Below the pieces are notes generated by a model. It did no database searches. It was not told the DNA's origin and worked only from the letters and a program-made list of their open reading frames with translations. The position numbers and the translations under genes are program-made. Shown here one piece after another: positions 21,807-32,035 of a stretch of DNA of 64,000 nt (position 1 is the first letter of the stretch; every line of letters starts with the position of its first letter). The stretch comes from Peronospora farinosa (taxonomy: Eukaryota; Oomycota; Peronosporomycetes; Peronosporales; Peronosporaceae), in contig CANTFK010000666.1 of the NCBI GenBank assembly GCA_947646735.1, positions 434,001-498,000 on the forward strand. The letters are read 5' to 3'.

Positions 21807-22976
21807 TCACCCCCCCCCCTCTATGCACTGGATGTCGTCATCCACGATGCCGGAAACACCGGACGGGAGTACCCCAAACTCGACCGTCGACACTTGATGC
21901 GGGAGCTCCTGCTCGGCCGCCGTAAACCCGCGTGGGAGCCCCTGCTCAACCACAGTATGCCCATGTGGGAACCTCGGTTCGACCACAGTGGGTGATGATG
22001 GGAACCCCGGTTCGACCATCATGCTCTCGCGTGGGGACTCCTGTCCGTCCACGTTGTACTCGTGTGGGAGCCCCTGCTCGACCACAATATGCCCATGTGG
22101 GAACCTCGGTTCGACCACAGTGGGTGATGATGGGAACCCCGGTTCGACCATCATGCTCTCGCGTGAGGACTCCTGTCCGTCCACGTCACACTCGCTGGCG
22201 AGCTCTTGCTCGTCGCCACAATGCCCTTGTGGGAGCCCCTGCTCGACCACAATAGGTGCAGATGGGAACCCCGGTTCAACCACTGCATTCACGTGCGGGA
22301 ACCCCTGTTCAACCGCATTAATGACGCGCGGGAACCCCTGTTCGACCGCGTCGTCCTCGTCGTCCTCTTCGCTCTGTAGTGAGGAGTCACTGTCACTTGT
22401 GTCCCGAAGAACAGCACAAGCAGTGCAGAGAGGGCCATCGCTCGCTCTGTGCACCGCCAACGTCGTGGAATCGCGATCCACGACTGTGACGTTTGGCCAG
22501 TCACTTGGAGATACCAAGAGATGGGTAAACACTTCACTGACATCGAACTTGCGTCGACGTCTCACTGATCTGGCTAACCAGTCGATCTGGGGCTTATAAC
22601 GTGCCAACCATGGCATGCCCAGTATGCAATCGAATGCATAATTCATCGCGATCACCAAGAAATCATCATTACTGCGAAAGCCATCAAACGTGTACGGCAA
22701 CGACACTTCGCGCCGCGATACGCGGTGTGGTTTCCCGTCAGCCAACTTGACGACGACTTGGCCAGGTCCCTCACGGACCTGAATGCTGGGAGGCAGCATC
22801 GACAAACAAGATTCACGAAAGAAATTGTTTGTTGCTCCTGAGTCCAGGAGTGCTCGCAGAGGTCGCCGGACGCCGGCGACATGTAAACTGACAATAATCA
22901 GACGTGAATCACCACTCGTAGTGGTGGCATTTAACCGTGCGCGTAGCGCAGGAGGACTGGAAGGTTGGGCTGCCAC
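21807..22976 (-). CDS. Element D retropepsin and repeat linker
   Basis: A 389-codon frame. The aspartic protease (residues about 25-140) has an intact catalytic LLDSGAT and a CILGMPW flap region. Residues about 200-390 are a linker made of roughly 15 degenerate copies of V-V/D-E-Q/P-G/R-L/F-P motifs spaced about 14 residues apart, with longer exact internal duplications. The frame ends in EGGG followed by TGA at a 10-base C run (21810-21819). A one-base shift there would extend it for about 80 codons into a region homologous to the segment before RT in element B. The G run is therefore where the polyprotein is broken, or where a ribosome could shift. Confidence 0.8.
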   Translation of the reverse strand: MAAQPSSPPALRARLNATTTSGDSRLIIVSLHVAGVRRPLRALLDSGATNNFFRESCLSMLPPSIQVREGPGQVVVKLADGKPHRVSRREVSLPYTFDGFRSNDDFLVIAMNYAFDCILGMPWLARYKPQIDWLARSVRRRRKFDVSEVFTHLLVSPSDWPNVTVVDRDSTTLAVHRASDGPLCTACAVLRDTSDSDSSLQSEEDDEDDAVEQGFPRVINAVEQGFPHVNAVVEPGFPSAPIVVEQGLPQGHCGDEQELASECDVDGQESSRESMMVEPGFPSSPTVVEPRFPHGHIVVEQGLPHEYNVDGQESPRESMMVEPGFPSSPTVVEPRFPHGHTVVEQGLPRGFTAAEQELPHQVSTVEFGVLPSGVSGIVDDDIQCIEGGG

Positions 22977-23020
22977 CGGGGGACCCGGACCTCCGTTCCA
23001 ACCAGTAGGGCGCCCTGCAC

Positions 23021-24072
23021 CTACTGGTCCCGACCGTTTTTTGGACGTGCGGCCGGTACAGCACCCTCATGATGGGCGTCCACTACTTGCACCGATAATG
23101 GGGCTGGCGCACGGCACTCTGCCGCGCGATGTCCTGGCTTGCGACAACGAAAGCAAACCATTGGACGCCCGGTGCGAGCGTCACCTTTATGATGAAAGAC
23201 ACGTCGCCGGTCACCCGACGACTCAATAACGTCGATCTCCATAGGTTCTGGGCCAGAAGGCCGGGGAACGCTGACGACCGAGGGTTTGGCATATGCCTTT
23301 GTGACCCTAAAGTCTTCACGGAGTGCGATGGCAAATGCCTCCTCCAATGTGGCAGGCTCGGCGCGCTCCAGCGATAAGCGGGTCTGCCCCTCACGCATAC
23401 CATCCACAAAGACATTCACCTGTGTGTACATGTCCATGGGGTGCGTGATAATACACGACGCCAGATGCCTAGCCATCTGTACGTAGTCGCGCATCGCCAT
23501 TTTACCCTGTCGCATCGACAGGAATCTTGATCGCACCAGTTTCTCCTCTTGTGGTGGCTCGAAGGCAAGACGGAGATCGTCCTGGATGGTATCCAAGGTG
23601 GGAAATGCGTGCTCGTCCACAACGAGTTTACCAAGGGCCCACTCCTTGGCCTTCCCGGTGAGGCGGGAAAGAAGAAAGTTGACCTTCGACCCTGGGGAGC
23701 CTCAAGAAGTCTCGAGGCGATGGCGATATCAACTTCTCGGAACCACCGGTTCAGCGATAACCGGTCCTTACCTTCTCCAGAGTAGGAGGAGGTTTCCATC
23801 TTCACGGCCTCATTACGTGAAGGGCGCGAGGGAGTTAAGCCTCGCCGGTTGGATTCGGCGAGCTCGCGTGCCATAAACTCATGTATGGCGAGACGTTGCG
23901 CGTCAGGGGTCGCTGATCTCATCAGCGACGCGACGAATGCCTCTCCCGATATCGCCGCGAGGCGATTAAGGGCATCCCACTCAACACCAGTAAGATGGGG
24001 GAAGGTCGCGTGCTCCAGAAATAAATCTGGAGCGTCAAAGTACGACGATTCGCTCATCCCAAACTCGGGCAT
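23021..24072 (-). pseudogene. Element D gag with CCHC knuckle, frameshifted
   Basis: Gag begins at ATG 24072 (or 24057), just after the primer-binding site. The N-terminal part (FPHLTGVEWDALNRLAAI, KMETSSYSG) is in one frame to about 23700. The capsid C-terminal part ([14 protein letters not shown]) and the zinc knuckle [14 protein letters not shown] (about 23100-23150) are in another (23021-23620). A one-base shift near 23695 separates them. The family counterpart is element B gag. No other domain is visible. Confidence 0.85.
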
Positions 24073-24082
24073 AGGAAGGACT

Positions 24083-24096
24083 ACAAAGTGCTACCA
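24083..24096 (-). other. Primer-binding site of element D
   Basis: On the minus strand, two bases after the LTR, the sequence reads TGGTAGCACTTTGT. TGG matches the CCA tail of a tRNA whose acceptor ends GTGCTACCA. The same site follows the 5' LTR in A, B, E (43437) and F (58013). I do not assign the tRNA. Confidence 0.75.
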
Positions 24097-24098
24097 GG

Positions 24099-24440
24099 TG
24101 TAACGGGGCTAGAACGTACCGTCACTAGCTTACACGTGCGCTTGAGGAAGACTCAAGCCCAAGTATTAGGTATTAAGTAAATTTAACTCTGATTTTTATT
24201 TTGGTTTTAATTCGTACTAATTACGAAGATTTTAGTCGTAATAAATACGACAGTGTTCCCGCCTTTCGGGAACCACACAATTTCAGGTTGATTTATCATT
24301 GGTCCATATTGGGGACTTTAGGCCCAATAATAAACCAATAATAAATTACCACGCTGTGCCCGCTATTCGGGCCCAGCACCTGCCTACATATGTAATTGTT
24401 TATTTGTGTTAATGCTATATGTGTAATGTAGCCCATTACA
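24099..24440 (-). repeat. 5' LTR of element D
   Basis: 342 bp with TG...CA ends, followed on the minus strand by the primer-binding site and, on the other side, by the target duplication GTGTC. Confidence 0.95.
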
Positions 24441-24585
24441 GTGTCGTGTTAACCTTGGGTATCACCTTGTGTACCCGTCGGCTTGGCTGGTCTTGCTCCT
24501 CGGTCGACGCAGAAGGTATAAACACTTGGTCTTGTATAGAGGGACTTGGTGGTCCCCGAGTATATATATACTTCACTTGGGACCT
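24441..24585 (+). other. Right-hand continuation of D' interior
   Basis: After removal of D and one GTGTC copy, the antisense frame of D' (ending 16780) continues here for about 45 codons. Near 24585 the sequence switches to Family II gag. This is the visible junction of a D'/B2 chimera or of two overlapping deletions. Confidence 0.5.
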
Positions 24586-25173
24586 GCACGTAGTCACGCA
24601 TAGACAGCTTGCCTATGTCGGAGTGAGAATTAATTTGCATGCAAGCGAGATTCATCTTGAGGAGTCTTGAAAGCCAGTCGTATGTCACGCTGGATATCGT
24701 CCAGCGTGGGAAAAGCCGACTCATCTACGACGAGCTTTCCGACAGCCCATTCCTTGGCTTTGCCAACAAGCCTAGACAGCAGGAAATTGACCTTGGCCGT
24801 CGGAGCGTCAATTAATCTTAAACGCTATTCCAATATCCACCTCGCGAAACCAGCGATTGAGGAAGAGACGATCCGGACCATCACCGGAGTACGTTGACGT
24901 CTCCATCTTGATAGCGTCATGGTGCGAAGTGTGCGGTCATACTCGCCGATTCGCTTCGGCGAGCTCACGCACCATAAAGTCTTGGATGGCGGCACGTTGA
25001 TCATCGGACGTCGCTGTGCTCAGCAGCGACGTCACAATAGTTTCACCAGACACCACCGCGAGGCGATGTAGTGCCTGCCACTCCACCGAGGTGAGATGTG
25101 GAAAATCAGAATGCTCCAGCGAGACCGCTGGAGCCACCGAAGACTCGTCCATGTTCATCTCGAATCTGGTCAT
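24586..25173 (-). pseudogene. Truncated Family II gag (B2)
   Basis: A minus-strand copy of the gag N-terminal region of element B. The first 78 codons (24937-25173) are identical to B at the protein level. A small deletion near 24930 removes the next segment and changes frame; the rest (24590-24900) is close to 8400-8720. It lies directly downstream of its own 5' LTR. The 3' part of the element is missing beyond 24586. Confidence 0.8.
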
Positions 25174-25199
25174 TGGAAGGACTACGAAGTGCTACCAAG

Positions 25200-25517
25200 T
25201 GTAACGGGCTAAGGACCCGTTACCGTCTTACACTAAAAGGGCGTTGAGGAAGAGCTCTTATCAACTCGTAAATATAACTCTGTTTTTTTTTTGTTATAGT
25301 TTTAATTCGCAGTAAGTGCGAATATGTTTTCTAGCTCATGGGAACCACTCAATATGGAAATCAACTTATTATTGGCTAATTATTGGGTCTGGCACCCCAA
25401 ATATAAACCAATAATAAAATGACGCGCAGTATCCGCTCATCGAATACTGCCGTATTCCTACTTATGTAATTATGTATTATCCCTATAACTACTTATGTAA
25501 TAGGTTGCCCCATTACA
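25200..25517 (-). repeat. 5' LTR of truncated Family II element B2
   Basis: 318-bp LTR, close to 9021-9338 with a few differences, preceded on its left by the GTGCTACCA complement of the primer-binding site. Confidence 0.85.
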
Positions 25518-25522
25518 CCTGA

Positions 25523-25684
25523 GGTCCACCTATCACATGGGATCCACCTGTCGCCTGGGTTCACATATCACATGGGATCCACCTGTCGCCTGGGGTCCAC
25601 CTATCACATGGGGTCCACCTGTCGCCTGGGGTCCACCTGTCGTTTGGGGTCCACCGGTCACCTGGAGTCTACCGGTCACCTAGG
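25523..25684 (+). repeat. 18-bp minisatellite
   Basis: About nine units of an 18-bp repeat (GGGTCCACCTGTCGCCTG type). The period is a multiple of three, so a plus-strand frame reads a hexapeptide repeat GSTCRL/GSTYHM. It may be an expanded coding repeat of a decayed antisense ORF (compare the SGTPxR hexapeptides in G2 at 36150-36300), or simple satellite. Confidence 0.85.
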
Positions 25685-25874
25685 TGCCGTAGCGACACTG
25701 GACCTTCGGGCTGTAGTGTACGGCAACCTGGTACCTTCTCCGAACTCGGGACCTTGGACCAGTTCGGGGTCCTGGTCACTCCCTGTCGCTCATTCGAGAG
25801 AGTGACCGAGATCTTTCACGACAGTTATTATAATAACTACAAAGGGACTTCATTTCTCTGGCACTTCTCCACAT

Positions 25875-26535
25875 ACGCCTGTCCTTATTGACTGGAAACC
25901 CTGTCCCTGGTTACTGGAAACTGTCTGTTATGGAAACCCTGTCCCCAGTTACTGTTAACCCTGTCCTCGGTGACTGCTAACCTTGTCCTCGGTGACTGTT
26001 AACCCTGTCCTCGGTGACTGCTAACCCTGCCCCCGGTGACTGCTAACCCTGTCCTCTGTAACTGGTTACCCTTTCCCCGGTTACTGGAACCCTGTCCCCA
26101 GTTACTGGAAACCCTGTCCCCGGTTACAGGAAACCCTGTACCGGTGACTGCTAACCTGTACCGGTGACTGCTAACCCTGTCCCGGTGACTGTTAACCCTG
26201 TCCCCGGTAACTGGTACGCCTGTCTCTGTTAACTGGAAACCCTGTCCCCGGTGATAACCCTGTCCCCGGTAGCTATCGCGCCTGTCCCTGTTGACTAGGA
26301 ACCCTGTCCCTGGTTACTGGAACCCTGTCCCCGGTGACTGTTAACCCTGTCCTCGGTGACCGCTAACCCTGTTCCCTGTTACTGGAAATCCTGTCCCCGA
26401 TTACGGGAAACCCTGTCCCGGTTACAGGAAACCCTGTTCCCGGTTACTGAAATCGCCGTCCCGTTACAGGAAACCCTGTCCCCGGTGACTGTTAACCCTG
26501 TTCCTAATGACTGGTACGCCTGTCCCTGGTGAACC
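25875..26535. repeat. 21-22-bp minisatellite
   Basis: About 30 degenerate head-to-tail units of the type CCCTGTCCCCGGTTACTGGAA. Variation is spread throughout. No gene seen within it. Its neighbours are other arrays with different periods. Confidence 0.85.
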
Positions 26536-26810
26536 TCATTTGATTCTTATAACCTTGCGAGGCCTGAATTATTTCCCCTTTTATAGTGATATCATCAGGG
26601 ACCCCGATTCTCCTGGCACATCTCCACAGCTGTCCCCTGCGCGCTGTCTTCCGAACTGCGTCAAGACCGCGTGCATCCTTGTCTTGCTCCCTTGGCAAAG
26701 TAGTAGGTGTCCATGTATTTGATGGCTAGACGTTTTCACCAACTCACAATCCTGTTCTTTGCCCGTGACATCCCTCAATAATTTCTTCGACGGGCCCCGA
26801 TATTGGCGGA

Positions 26811-27100
26811 GTCCACCAGAAAACCTAGCTCTGGTCGTCTTCCAAAATTGTCGAGGTCTACTGGAAAATTAAAGTTCGATCCTCCTTCAAGTCGGTATCG
26901 TCTACTGGGAAACCACCTATTTCTTATTTTCCTTGAAAGTCGGAGGGGTCTTCTAAAAATCCAAGCCGGGTATTTCTCCAAAATCAGCGGGGTCTACTAG
27001 GAAACTCAAGTCTGGTCCTTCTTCAAATAAGCGGGCTCTACTAGAAAACCTAAGTCTTGCCCTCCTTCAAATTTCCTGGGTCCTCCAGGAAAGCTGTTCA
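26811..27100. repeat. About 45-bp degenerate tandem repeat
   Basis: Six to seven diverged units containing GTCTACT-GAAA-C followed by a TCCTTCAAAT-type stretch. Length varies slightly between units. It lies just upstream of the degenerate antisense-ORF fragment at 27150-27520. Confidence 0.65.
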
Positions 27101-27149
27101 AGTACTCGCGTTCGTGGGAACAATTTCCGGTTTCTGGATATCCTTTCTC

Positions 27150-27520
27150 CTCTTCGGTCTAATGTCTGGTTTGTCGATCTGGTGGATATCCAACCTGGTG
27201 AAGATCCATCATGCCTACGTAGACGCATCACGCCAGAGCCTGTGAGAGGACCGGCACCGTCTTCCCTTTTCCGTGGCTCTTCGCGCCAGCATTACGTCCA
27301 TCTTTCGGCTTTATAACAAAGAAAAAAGCGGAGGACTAAGGCGAAGAAGGCTTGGATGAGGGTGCTGAAGAAGGTCTTGCAAGGGATGGTGGCAAGTGGA
27401 CATCCTGCTGGACCCCTTTGTGGTGAAGTGGTAATTCTGCGATGTCGAGGTTCCAGAATCCAGTTGGATTCGGAGTATAGACCGTGGGTCAGGGGCAGGG
27501 GACCAGAGAGACAGGGGCCT
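27150..27520 (+). pseudogene. Degenerate antisense-ORF C-terminal domain (Family IV)
   Basis: A plus-strand frame, with one stop near 27313 and a frame change near 27395, resembles the C-terminal domain of the G2 antisense ORF (minus 35516-34995). Shared pieces are F-DL-DI-ED, a basic run and then VLQGMV, and, after the frame change, DILLDPF. Element G1 to the right is on the minus strand, so this frame is antisense to it, as in G2. It supports the idea that the antisense domain is a family trait. No function is known. Confidence 0.5.
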
Positions 27521-27603
27521 CGAAGGGGAGCGACCGTTGGTGGAGAACAATCCGCAGGATCCGCCGAAGAAAATCAGTATCAGGATATCGGTTAACCGGT
27601 ACC

Positions 27604-27860
27604 AAAGGGAGTTGATCATGGCCCCTCATTGATCGACCTGGCTCCTCGTTGATAGACCCGGATCCCTCATAGTTCGATCTGGGTCCCACATTGGTCGACC
27701 CGATCCCTCATAGGTAGACCTGGGTCCCTCGTCGGTAGACCTGGGTCTCTCATTGGTAGACCCGGTCCCTCGTTGGTAGACCTGGGTCCCTCATTGGTCG
27801 ACCCGGTCCCTCATTGGTCGACCTCGGCCCCTCATCGGTCGACCTCGGCCCCTCGGGGTT
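27604..27860. repeat. 20-21-bp minisatellite
   Basis: About 12 units of the type GGTCCCTCATTGGTAGACC, many containing GGTCGACC palindromes. It abuts the LTR-like segment to the right and may be its internal array, by analogy with the 27-bp arrays of the Family IV LTRs. Confidence 0.8.
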
Positions 27861-27869
27861 CAGCCACTC

Positions 27870-28445
27870 CGGACCAGTTAATACAAGGATCAGACCAGTC
27901 GACGCTAGGAATCAGAGCTTCAGGCAAGGATAGAGTAAAGGAGTAAAAGGATAGGATCATATTAAATACTACTCAATTTGCGATCTACGTGGCACGACTC
28001 CGTCACCCAAGAAGGACTTGCTCTAAGTTACTCACTGTTCCGGGAAGGGATATATTTTGGCCCCCCGTCGAAGACAGTTGCGTAGCGAAGTTCAAGGGCG
28101 AATAGAGCTCCAGGATATATTTGGCCTGTGAGCTCGTTCGAGTAGCAACATCCCCCAAGACCCGCTATCGGAAGCGGTCTCCCTCACCTCAAGGTCCGGG
28201 AGAGACGTAAAGGTCAGATGGTTGATACCCCTGAAACACGAAGGAAAAGGCCAGGGACGACAAGCGCCCCTGAAGAATTTGGCTCTAAGTCCACTCTCGA
28301 CAAGGTCGACCGAGTGGCCACCTACCGGCTTACCGAGTGAAGCATATCCACTCGAGCCCCCCCCCAGGTCTACCTCCCTTTAGGCAGACGTCTACATCAT
28401 CACCAAGTCCTCCAAAGAATGCAACCCGCCAGCCGACGGGTGGCA
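27870..28445 (+). repeat. LTR-like segment related to Family IV LTRs
   Basis: Spaced similarities to the right half of the Family IV LTR (37373-38634) in the same order: a GGATATATTTTGGCC block repeated once, a C run, and GCAACCCGCC-CCGACGGGT near the end. It reads on the plus strand, although the adjacent G1 coding sequence is on the minus strand. Boundaries are approximate. Confidence 0.4.
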
Positions 28446-28469
28446 TATACATGCCGTCGTAATTCTGCA

Positions 28470-29623
28470 CTAACGACGCCGAGATAGCCAATCACTTGCG
28501 TAGACAATAATAACCGCCTCTCTAGCCGGGTCGAAATGTCGTAGGATGGGCGCCGTAGCAATCTTGTTTTTGAGCATGGAAAAAGCTACTTGTACCTTCG
28601 ACCATTTTTCTTCGTCGTCTTCCTGGGCCGCCGCTTCCTCGTTAGCCTTCAATTCGCACCTCCAAGCGTGAAAATCCACCTCTCTCAGTTCATAAAGGAT
28701 AGACGCGTATATGGCATAATCTTCGATGTACCTGCTGTAGTAATTTAGGCTTCCTAGAAAGGATTGCATAGCCTTCAGCGTTGTCGGTAGAGGTAGGTCG
28801 ACCAAAGACTGAAGATCTTTTGGGTGGGCCTCTAGTCCCCCTTTGGAAACTCGATGCCCAAGATACTCGACCTTCCGACCTTCCGACATTCCCACGTACT
28901 CTTGACGGCACTGACCAACAAATTCCAATAGTCACACACGTCTAGCAGCCGCTCCACTTTCTGGCATAATACGTCCCACGATTTGGCCGGAACAAGTATG
29001 TCGTCAATGTATGATCGTCGACCCAATACAGAGAGGCCCGATTTTTCATCTGGTTCCCCTGTTGCGAACAAATCCTCTGTTTCCTCTGTGGTCGCCCCTG
29101 GCGAAATCCGTAAGAATCCATATAACGCATTATCCAACAACCTTTAATATATCTGAGGCGCATTCTTAAGCCCAAAAGGCATCCGAAGCCATTAAAATAA
29201 TCCCAGTGGAGTAACGAAAGCTGAGATCAGTCTCGCCCTTTCGGTCATACTGACGACCCAAAAACTACTCGCCATGTCAAGAGAACAGTACCACAAAGCT
29301 CCGTCCAAGTCCTCCAGTAATTCGCTAATCAACGGCATAGGGTATACCATAAGATGGGTGAGATCATTCACCAACCGATATTCGATACACAATTGAATAT
29401 CAACCCCATTTTTCTTCACGATAATTACAATCGGGCTGGCCCACGGCGAGGTGGAAGGCTGAATGATCTTTGCCGATAACAGTCCCTTGATCAGGTCGGC
29501 TAACTTCTCTTTGAATTGGGTGGCCACCTTCCGTACACGTTGCGCGACCGGCCTTGCATTCCCCACATCGATGTCGCATATTGCTCCTCGGGCGGCTGGG
29601 GGCAAGACGTTACCTTTGCCCAT
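28470..29623 (-). pseudogene. Element G1 reverse transcriptase and partial RNase H
   Basis: RT of a lineage different from Families I-III. 29192-29623 holds the fingers and palm start (STSPWASPIVIIVKKNG). 28832-29140 holds the catalytic YIDDI. 28470-28928 holds the thumb/connection (VEYLGHRVSKGG, FLGSLNYYSRYI) and the first strand of RNase H (APILRHFDP). Three frames are used, so it is not functional. The conserved polymerase order is otherwise kept. Confidence 0.85.
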
Positions 29624-30843
29624 TAGCAGATGTCATTTCGTCCATATTATTTGTCGCAACCGGTCCACCTCTTCGGGAGTGTTCCCATCTGGATCAGGAA
29701 TCTGTATATCTTCTAACGCAATGCCTTCGGATGAGGGGTTCACTTCCGGTACGACCGCCCACCCTGGCCTTATGTCCTTGGCCCAGAGTTCCTCACTCTC
29801 GAAAGAACACACCTGGTCATCTGCCTGTCACAAGTCTACCAGTTTGGCTTCCTTCTCCTCGGTAGTGATCACTGCAGGTAGGTCTTCCTTAGCTACACTC
29901 CGCTCCTGGGCGGACTCCTCCTGACAATTCACCTCTTCTTCGCACGGTTTTTCTTCTCTGTCGGGTACCGGTTGGTGCGTCATATTCATCATTGGGGTTG
30001 GGGCCGCTGGTCGCTGTAAGATGTGTGACGGAGTCTTATACTCTGGTCTCTCCACTAGTGGCCCCTCTTCCTCTTCCGTTGGGTCGACCTGATGGTCGAC
30101 TTGGTCAGTGGTAGATTCATAAGCCAGATTTAGCCATTCCGCATATCTTCGAGAGCCTACCGAGACAAACCCTGGCGTTCTCGGAACTTGATCCCTAGTC
30201 AACCACATACCTACCTTGGTATCTTCGTGCAATGTTAAGGGGCGAGGGCTGACGTTGGTTATCTTCAAAATCGGTCGACGCCCTATCCCTTGTATCATGG
30301 TGGTCACCCATCGTTCGCCTCTCGTGACCCACAATTTCCACTGTTCTGAGGTCGACCTTTTGAGAGACACTTCCGTACATCCTCCAACGGATATCTGTAC
30401 ATACCGACCCAATTTCACATCCGATACTCGAGTATTATACAGTGTCCTTCGCCCAGTCAACTGTATTCTGACCTCATCGGGGAGGCAAAGAGTTCCGTCG
30501 GCCAAGTCTAAACGGATACCGGCTGGGACCATGAAGTCCATCCCCAAAATTGCATCTTGGCCTACCATAGGGCCTACCCACACCTGAAAGATGTACACCA
30601 AGTTCCCATTCAGAGTGACCTTGATGCGAGTGCGTCCCTCCGTGGTGTATACGGCTTCCCCAATACCAATACATTCTTGTCGTTCACTTTCATCAATTTG
30701 GCAGCCTACCTTACGAGCAAAGGCGATATCCAAAATGGATATCTCGGCACCAGTATCGAACAACAAATTTGCATGGTCATTGTTGACCTTTCCAGAGGCT
30801 TTCGCTTGCCTGAACCATTTAGTAGGGGCGTGGTAGCACTTCA
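28470..30843 (-). mobile_element. Ty3/gypsy fragment G1 (Family IV), retropepsin to RNase H
   Basis: Minus-strand fragment with protease, RT and the start of RNase H. It is cut at 28470 inside RNase H and at about 30843 just upstream of the protease. At 30843 it meets G2 head to head. No LTR of its own in the correct orientation is attached. Confidence 0.8.
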
Positions 30844-30904
30844 CCACATCGACACCACCTTTGCTCGTAAGGTAGGTTGTGTCATTGACGAGAGTCAGAG
30901 GCAA
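29828..30904 (-). CDS. Element G1 retropepsin and acidic linker
   Basis: A 358-codon frame. The aspartic protease (residues about 35-150) has catalytic LLFDTGAEIS and the ILGMDF flap-region motif. A long Glu-rich linker follows towards RT. The first 20 or so codons, right of about 30843, are read from G2 sequence in the wrong strand and are not part of the element. The protease active site is intact. Confidence 0.8.
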   Translation of the reverse strand: MPLTLVNDTTYLTSKGGVDVVKCYHAPTKWFRQAKASGKVNNDHANLLFDTGAEISILDIAFARKVGCQIDESERQECIGIGEAVYTTEGRTRIKVTLNGNLVYIFQVWVGPMVGQDAILGMDFMVPAGIRLDLADGTLCLPDEVRIQLTGRRTLYNTRVSDVKLGRYVQISVGGCTEVSLKRSTSEQWKLWVTRGERWVTTMIQGIGRRPILKITNVSPRPLTLHEDTKVGMWLTRDQVPRTPGFVSVGSRRYAEWLNLAYESTTDQVDHQVDPTEEEEGPLVERPEYKTPSHILQRPAAPTPMMNMTHQPVPDREEKPCEEEVNCQEESAQERSVAKEDLPAVITTEEKEAKLVDL

Positions 30905-31377
30905 GAATGTGTTTGAATTGGTGAGAACACATACATGACGGATGGTCGTACAAGAATCAAGATCACGCTGAATGGATCACTAGTCTATTATTTCGATGCT
31001 TGGGTAGGAGATCAAGTAGGTCAAGACGCGATCCTAGGAATGGATTTCATGGTCCCAGCTGGAATACGCCTGGATTTAGCAGATGGAACACTTTGTTTGC
31101 CTGATGAGGTCAGGATACTTCTGAATGGACGAAGACCCCATACCGGGCGACCATACAAGCGATCACAATTCCAGATCAATATGTGGTGATTCCCGTGGGT
31201 AAACCGACCGAAGTAAAGATCGGAGTTAGTCCTCCTAAAGCCAAGATCTGGGTGAGGCGCGATCCGAAGTGGGTACCTACAGTAACTACGGGACCAGGTC
31301 AGATCAAGTATCTACAACTGACTAATATCGGTGATTTTAAGTCATGGACTGCCATTAGGTTGGTGGATGGTCGCTGA
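30843..31377 (+). pseudogene. Element G2 retropepsin, 5'-truncated
   Basis: The copy starts within the protease, at FARKVGC, so the catalytic DTG is missing. Downstream it closely follows G1 (GRTRIKITLNG, QDAILGMDFMVPAGIRLDL). Stops at about 30914 and 31187 break it. With the mirror-image G1 copy it forms an imperfect inverted repeat centred near 30800. Confidence 0.8.
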
Positions 31378-31503
31378 TATGATACCTCGGTCCCCAGGGT
31401 ATGTTTCGGTGGGATCACGTCGGTATAACGCATGGCAGACATTAGCGTTTGAAGCGACAACGGATCGAGAGAAGAACCACCGGAAGAATTTACCGGACCA
31501 ATA

Positions 31504-31975
31504 GTGGATCATCCTTCATACCCTACTCCGAAAAGGATTTTAACACGCTCAAAGGAGGGAGCAGGAAAAAGGACTACGGAAACGGTGAAACTCACGAAAC
31601 GATCCAATGATGAATGCGATGCGATAAGAGAAATCGGTGGCAACAATGTAGAAGATCTAGTGATCGAAGATGAAAGTGAACAAGTAGCGCAATCTCCATG
31701 GGTGATCAATGTGAACAGAGGGATGTCAAATGTCGATCACGCGCAAGGGCCGTGGGGTGAAGAAAATTACACTCACAACAACTATACACAGAGATGTATG
31801 GAGCGCGATACCGACAATTAATGACCGCGATCTGGCTGATCTGGCAATCAATGACCTCGATCCGACAATTGATGACCGCGATCTGGCCGATCTGGATCGC
31901 GATCTGCGAGAACAAGAGCAAGCTAGTGACACTACGACTATCAACGACGAATGTAATTAAGCCGGAGGAAGTGTA
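31504..31975 (+). pseudogene. Element G2 linker between protease and polymerase
   Basis: A plus-strand open region (31504-31821) followed by a short direct repeat of TGGCTGATCTGG/TGGCCGATCTGG units with a repeated Asp/Leu-rich peptide. Position corresponds to the acidic linker of G1. No domain recognised. Confidence 0.4.
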
Positions 31976-32035
31976 AAGATGAAGTCCAAAGACTCGATGT
32001 ATTATCACGAGAGTGGTGAATTGTAAGCCGAAGGC

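Larger units (their letters stand above)
16781..24440 (-). mobile_element. Complete Ty3/gypsy chromovirus-like element D (Family III)
   Basis: A 7660-bp element on the minus strand, bounded by the 5-bp target duplication GTGTC (16776-16780 and 24441-24445). The two 342-bp LTRs differ at one base that I can find (G/A in AAGCCCRAGTATT), which implies very recent insertion. Contents on the minus strand: gag, knuckle/retropepsin/linker, RT, RNase H, integrase, chromodomain, plus an antisense ORF beside the 3' LTR. It sits inside the antisense ORF of the older element D'. The ORFs are nevertheless frameshifted at several places. Confidence 0.95.

Noticed and set aside
22000..22600. Plus-strand frames at 21932-22255 and 21988-22599 with repeat peptides
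   Set aside because: They are the reverse reading of the VEQGFP-type coding repeats of the D protease linker; the repeat period keeps all frames open.
25875..26535. CRISPR-like repeat array
   Set aside because: Units are directly tandem and degenerate without unique spacers, and the sequence is eukaryotic.
31826..31915. A regulatory hairpin in the G2 linker
   Set aside because: It is a short direct duplication of a GATCTGGC-containing unit, not a convincing structured element.
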